From NCBI GenBank assembly GCA_002347185.1, contig DDXK01000093.1, forward strand, positions 1,604 through 7,091: 5,488 bases of DNA, written 5' to 3'. The position numbers and the translations under genes were made by a program. The number at the start of each line of letters is the position of its first letter. Position 1 is the first letter of the stretch. Shown piece by piece: positions 4,760 through 5,488 of this stretch. The DNA comes from Desulfobulbaceae bacterium UBA2262 (GTDB lineage Bacteria; Desulfobacterota; Desulfobulbia; Desulfobulbales; Desulfurivibrionaceae). The notes below the pieces were generated by a model. It saw only the letters and a program-made list of their open reading frames with translations, ran no database searches and was not told the DNA's origin.

Positions 4760-5362
4760 ATGCAGAAAAACGATCAGTCGCAATCACATCCACTTTCGGC
4801 GGCCCAGGGCCGGATCCTGCTCGGCCTGGCCCGGCGCAGCATCGCCGAAAGGCTCGGCCTGCCCTGCGGCGATCCGGGCGAGCCGGCTGAGCTGTCCGGT
4901 GACAAGGCCCTGCAGGCCCAGCGCGGCACCTTCGTGACCCTGAAGAAGCATGGTGAGCTGCGCGGCTGCATCGGCAGCCTGGTTGCCAGCGAATCCATCG
5001 TCGAAGGGGTGCGGCGCAATGCCTTGAACGCGGCTTTCCATGATTCGCGCTTTTCTCCCCTTGCCAGGGAGGAGCTGGAGGAGATCGCAATCGAGGTCAG
5101 CATCCTCACCGAACCGGTCCTTCTCGCCTACGCGGATGGAGGCGATCTGCTCACCAAACTCCGCAAGGGCATGGACGGCGTTATTCTCCGGAAAGGGTCG
5201 CAGAGCGCCACCTTTCTCCCGCAGGTCTGGGAACAGCTGCCCAGAACCGAGGATTTTTTGAGCCACCTTTGCCGCAAGGCCTGGCTCCCTCCTGACGCCT
5301 GGCGCCGCGAGCGGCTGGAGGTTTTTGTCTACCAGGTGCAGCACTTTTCCGAATCCCCCTGA
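4760..5362 (+). CDS. AMMECR1-domain protein (AmmeMemoRadiSam system protein A family)
   Basis: The product is 200 residues, nearly all one AMMECR1 domain. Landmarks are RGTFVTLKKHGELRGCIGSL (55-74) with the hallmark LRGCIG, the NALNAAFHDSRFSPL segment (88-101), EEIAIEVSILTEP (107-119) and KGMDGVILRKG...ATFLPQVWEQ (136-159), all in the family order. It is soluble and cytoplasmic, with no signal peptide. ATG 4760 is preferred because AGAGGTG (4749-4755) precedes it closely; the frame is open further upstream to 4652, but that part is not family-like and overlaps the promoter gap. In many bacteria this domain is encoded with a Memo-like protein and a radical SAM protein (AmmeMemoRadiSam). Neither is visible here, since a terminator and a tRNA gene follow. 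The biochemical function of the family is not established. Confidence 0.93.
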   Translation: MQKNDQSQSHPLSAAQGRILLGLARRSIAERLGLPCGDPGEPAELSGDKALQAQRGTFVTLKKHGELRGCIGSLVASESIVEGVRRNALNAAFHDSRFSPLAREELEEIAIEVSILTEPVLLAYADGGDLLTKLRKGMDGVILRKGSQSATFLPQVWEQLPRTEDFLSHLCRKAWLPPDAWRRERLEVFVYQVQHFSESP

Positions 5363-5407
5363 ACAGCCCGCTTCCCCCTGCCGGCAGGGGGAACCCTGTT
5401 GCTTTTT
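5362..5407 (+). terminator. Intrinsic terminator after the AMMECR1 gene
   Basis: A 9-bp perfect stem (TTCCCCCTG 5372-5380 with CAGGGGGAA 5385-5393) closes a CCGG loop. It is extended below an internal loop by AACAG (5362-5366) pairing with CTGTT (5396-5400). TTTTT at 5403-5407 follows. The structure begins at the last base of the stop codon and isolates the AMMECR1 gene from the tRNA gene. Confidence 0.75.
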
Positions 5408-5448
5408 GAGGGCTGATGTGGTACACCCCGCTACATTGAAAAGAGAGT

Positions 5449-5488
5449 GCCCGGGTGGCGGAACTGGTAGACGCGCTGGACTCAAAAT
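5449..5488 (+). tRNA. tRNA-Leu (anticodon CAA), 3'-truncated by window edge
   Basis: The first 40 bases of a leucine tRNA are present: acceptor arm GCCCGGG (5449-5455), then TGGCGGAACTGGTAGACGC forming the D arm typical of bacterial tRNA-Leu, and the anticodon stem 5' half CTGGA (5476-5480). The 7-base loop CTCAAAA (5481-5487) has anticodon CAA at 5483-5485, reading UUG codons. The sequence stops one base into the 3' side of the anticodon stem; the long variable arm, T arm and acceptor 3' half lie beyond the window. A promoter is expected in 5408-5440, where only TACATT (5432-5437) resembles a -10. Confidence 0.9.

Noticed and set aside
4140..4937. 265-codon plus-strand frame and the 5' extension of the minus-strand cytochrome frame to 5090
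   Set aside because: Both are artefacts of overlapping frames in GC-rich DNA. The cytochrome starts at 4634, where a signal peptide begins, and the extension overlaps the real AMMECR1 gene on the other strand.
5449..5488. tRNA-Leu as an integration site of a mobile element
   Set aside because: Only the 5' half of the tRNA is in the window, and no integrase, phage gene or direct repeat of a tRNA end is visible.
1..5488. CRISPR array, insertion sequence, toxin-antitoxin or defence cluster
   Set aside because: No regularly spaced direct repeats, transposase motifs, terminal inverted repeats or toxin-antitoxin pair were seen. The HNH protein alone is not evidence of a defence system.

Overview
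The window is about 5.5 kb of mostly high-GC bacterial chromosome. It most resembles an anaerobic or sulfate/metal-reducing Deltaproteobacterium (Desulfobacterota, Desulfobulbus- or Geobacter-like). This is an inference from gene content: a selenocysteine-containing HesB/IscA-family protein, a small exported monoheme cytochrome c of a type common in that group, a GGDG/PKTIDND-type phosphofructokinase, and an AMMECR1-domain protein. No 16S or other decisive taxonomic marker is present.

Layout, left to right. (1) Bases 1-924 are the 3' three-quarters of folC (folylpolyglutamate/dihydrofolate synthase, + strand). It overlaps by 8 bases a small HNH-nuclease gene (917-1231, +). (2) A 15-bp perfect inverted repeat (1256-1300) separates that pair from a convergent secreted protein of unknown function (1306-2070, -), which is clearly less GC-rich than its surroundings. 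(3) About 470 bases (2071-2541) carry no convincing gene but include an AT-rich block and a G-quadruplex motif. (4) pfkA (2542-3636, -) has an excellent sigma70-type promoter at 3728-3756. (5) Divergent from pfkA is the HesB/IscA-like selenoprotein gene (3884-4228, +). An in-frame TGA at 3983-3985 replaces the conserved first cysteine of the family and is followed by a bacterial SECIS-like hairpin at 4004-4022. Ordinary gene finders would break or truncate this gene. (6) A 19-bp perfect bidirectional terminator (4244-4285) separates it from a convergent exported monoheme cytochrome c (4278-4634, -). (7) Divergent from the cytochrome is an AMMECR1-family gene (4760-5362, +) with its own terminator. 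(8) The window ends inside a tRNA-Leu(CAA) gene.

How the genes relate: folC and the HNH gene look translationally coupled. The other genes appear to be single transcription units arranged as alternating convergent and divergent pairs, with strong hairpin terminators at the convergent junctions and promoters in the divergent gaps. I see no multi-gene defence or mobile system. The most notable item is the selenoprotein: selenium-dependent variants of the HesB/IscA fold are a known but functionally uncharacterised group, and this one also has a glycine-rich tail with four cysteines.
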